From assembly GCA_023419055.1 (NCBI GenBank), contig JAEZYO010000292.1, forward strand, positions 1-5,427: a DNA stretch of 5,427 bases, written 5' to 3'. Of the stretch, positions 5,027 through 5,427 are shown one piece after another. The position numbers and the translations under genes were made by a program. The number at the start of each line of letters is the position of its first letter. Within the stretch, counting starts at the first letter, position 1. The DNA comes from Pseudomonadota bacterium (GTDB taxonomy: Bacteria > Myxococcota > Polyangia > Polyangiales > Polyangiaceae). The notes beneath the pieces are model-generated. The model had not been told where the DNA came from and did no database searches. It saw only the letters and a list, made by a program, of their open reading frames with translations.

Positions 5027-5145
5027 CTAAGACCCCCGGTAGCTCCACTATCCAATAGGGGAATTGTTCGCGCTTCGATTTCCGGTTACTCGCGCGGTCC
5101 CCGTCGTAAGCTCGTGCCAGATTTGACCTTTGGTCCTTTCGTAAA

Positions 5146-5150
5146 GAAGG
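5146..5150 (+). promoter_or_regulatory. Ribosome-binding site supporting a TTG start at 5160
   Basis: GAAGG lies 9 nt upstream of TTG 5160. An in-frame TAA at 5142-5144 excludes any earlier start, and no ATG occurs in frame before the window ends, so this site supports TTG as the initiator. Confidence 0.5.
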
Positions 5151-5159
5151 CGAGCAAAG

Positions 5160-5427
5160 TTGGCATCGGAGCGATCCAGCGGATCTCCAATCGGCGGGGA
5201 CGACGAAGCGAGCCGAGCCGCGTCGAGTGACGCGGCCGGGTTCATCGAGAAGCTACGAGACGTCCTGCTCGAGCGCTGGGCAGGGGCGCTCGGGGTGACG
5301 GCGCCCGCGGACGTTGAGCGACTCGGCGCGACGCTCGATTCACTCGCGGAGGTCCTGAATGCACCTCGCAATCCTCCGCAGAGCGGGACGAAGGCGCCGA
5401 GGCTGGGCGAGCTCGTAGAGCTCAGAG
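5160..5427 (+). CDS. Unidentified protein, N-terminal fragment (open to window edge)
   Basis: The frame is open from TTG 5160 to the end of the window (89 codons plus one base) with strong GC bias at third positions, as in the neighbouring genes. The first about 25 residues are Ser/Gly/Ala/Asp-rich and probably disordered. A helical region follows, with Phe-Ile-Glu-Lys-Leu-Arg-Asp-Val-Leu-Leu-Glu-Arg-Trp (28-40) and then Asp-Val-Glu-Arg-Leu and Leu-Ala-Glu-Val-Leu. This loosely recalls the helical N-terminal domains of RsbR-type sensors and some myxobacterial kinases (Leu-Leu-x-Arg-Trp), but I cannot confirm it, and a structural or regulatory role is only a guess. Upstream bases 5000-5159 contain no other gene. 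GTG at 5295 is an alternative start but would discard well-biased coding sequence. Confidence 0.55.
   Translation, partial: MASERSSGSPIGGDDEASRAASSDAAGFIEKLRDVLLERWAGALGVTAPADVERLGATLDSLAEVLNAPRNPPQSGTKAPRLGELVELR

Noticed and set aside
5057..5072. GG-N10-GC spacing upstream of the last gene
   Set aside because: Only the dinucleotides match; the CACG part of the -24 element and the TTG of the -12 element are absent.

Overview
This GC-rich window, with strong G/C preference at third codon positions, looks like the chromosome of a delta-proteobacterium of the myxobacterial type (Polyangia-like). The reasons are dense two-component and sigma-54 regulation, a lipoprotein with a long Gly/Ser/Thr spacer of the kind common in Sorangium-like genomes, and GC-rich hairpin terminators. 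The taxonomic call is inference from style; no marker gene is present.

Layout: (1) the C-terminal end of an AI-2E-type membrane transporter (+, 1-306) is followed 36 bp later by a stand-alone CheY-like receiver protein (+, 343-750). A perfect 11-bp hairpin (765-790) separates it from (2) a convergent NtrC-type sigma-54 activator (-, 792-2201). (3) Divergent from the activator is a histidine-kinase-like protein (+, 2464-3204). It keeps the phospho-accepting His but has lost every recognisable ATP-binding motif. A second hairpin (3218-3248) lies between it and (4) a convergent small CsbD-family stress protein (-, 3273-3470). (5) Divergent from csbD, across a 411-bp spacer, is a 54-residue DUF1328/YtjA-type two-helix membrane protein (+, 3882-4046), followed by two strong hairpins. 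(6) A Tat-like signal lipoprotein with a duplicated Gly-rich spacer and a His/Cys-rich C-terminus follows (+, 4295-4999). (7) The start of a further gene (+, TTG start at 5160) runs off the window.

The most notable observation is in the csbD/DUF1328 spacer. It carries two oppositely directed, near-identical -24/-12 (sigma-54) promoter elements: TGGCACGCCTTCTGCT on + and AGGCACGCTTTCTGCA on -. Each has the correct GG-N10-GC spacing and lies about 80-90 nt from the start codon of one of the two stress genes. With a sigma-54 activator, a kinase-like protein lacking ATP-binding motifs (possibly a phosphotransferase) and a lone receiver protein all within 3 kb, the window may encode a compact phosphorelay that switches on two envelope/stress small proteins through sigma-54. 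The promoters and degenerate motifs are read directly from the sequence; the circuit joining them is a hypothesis.
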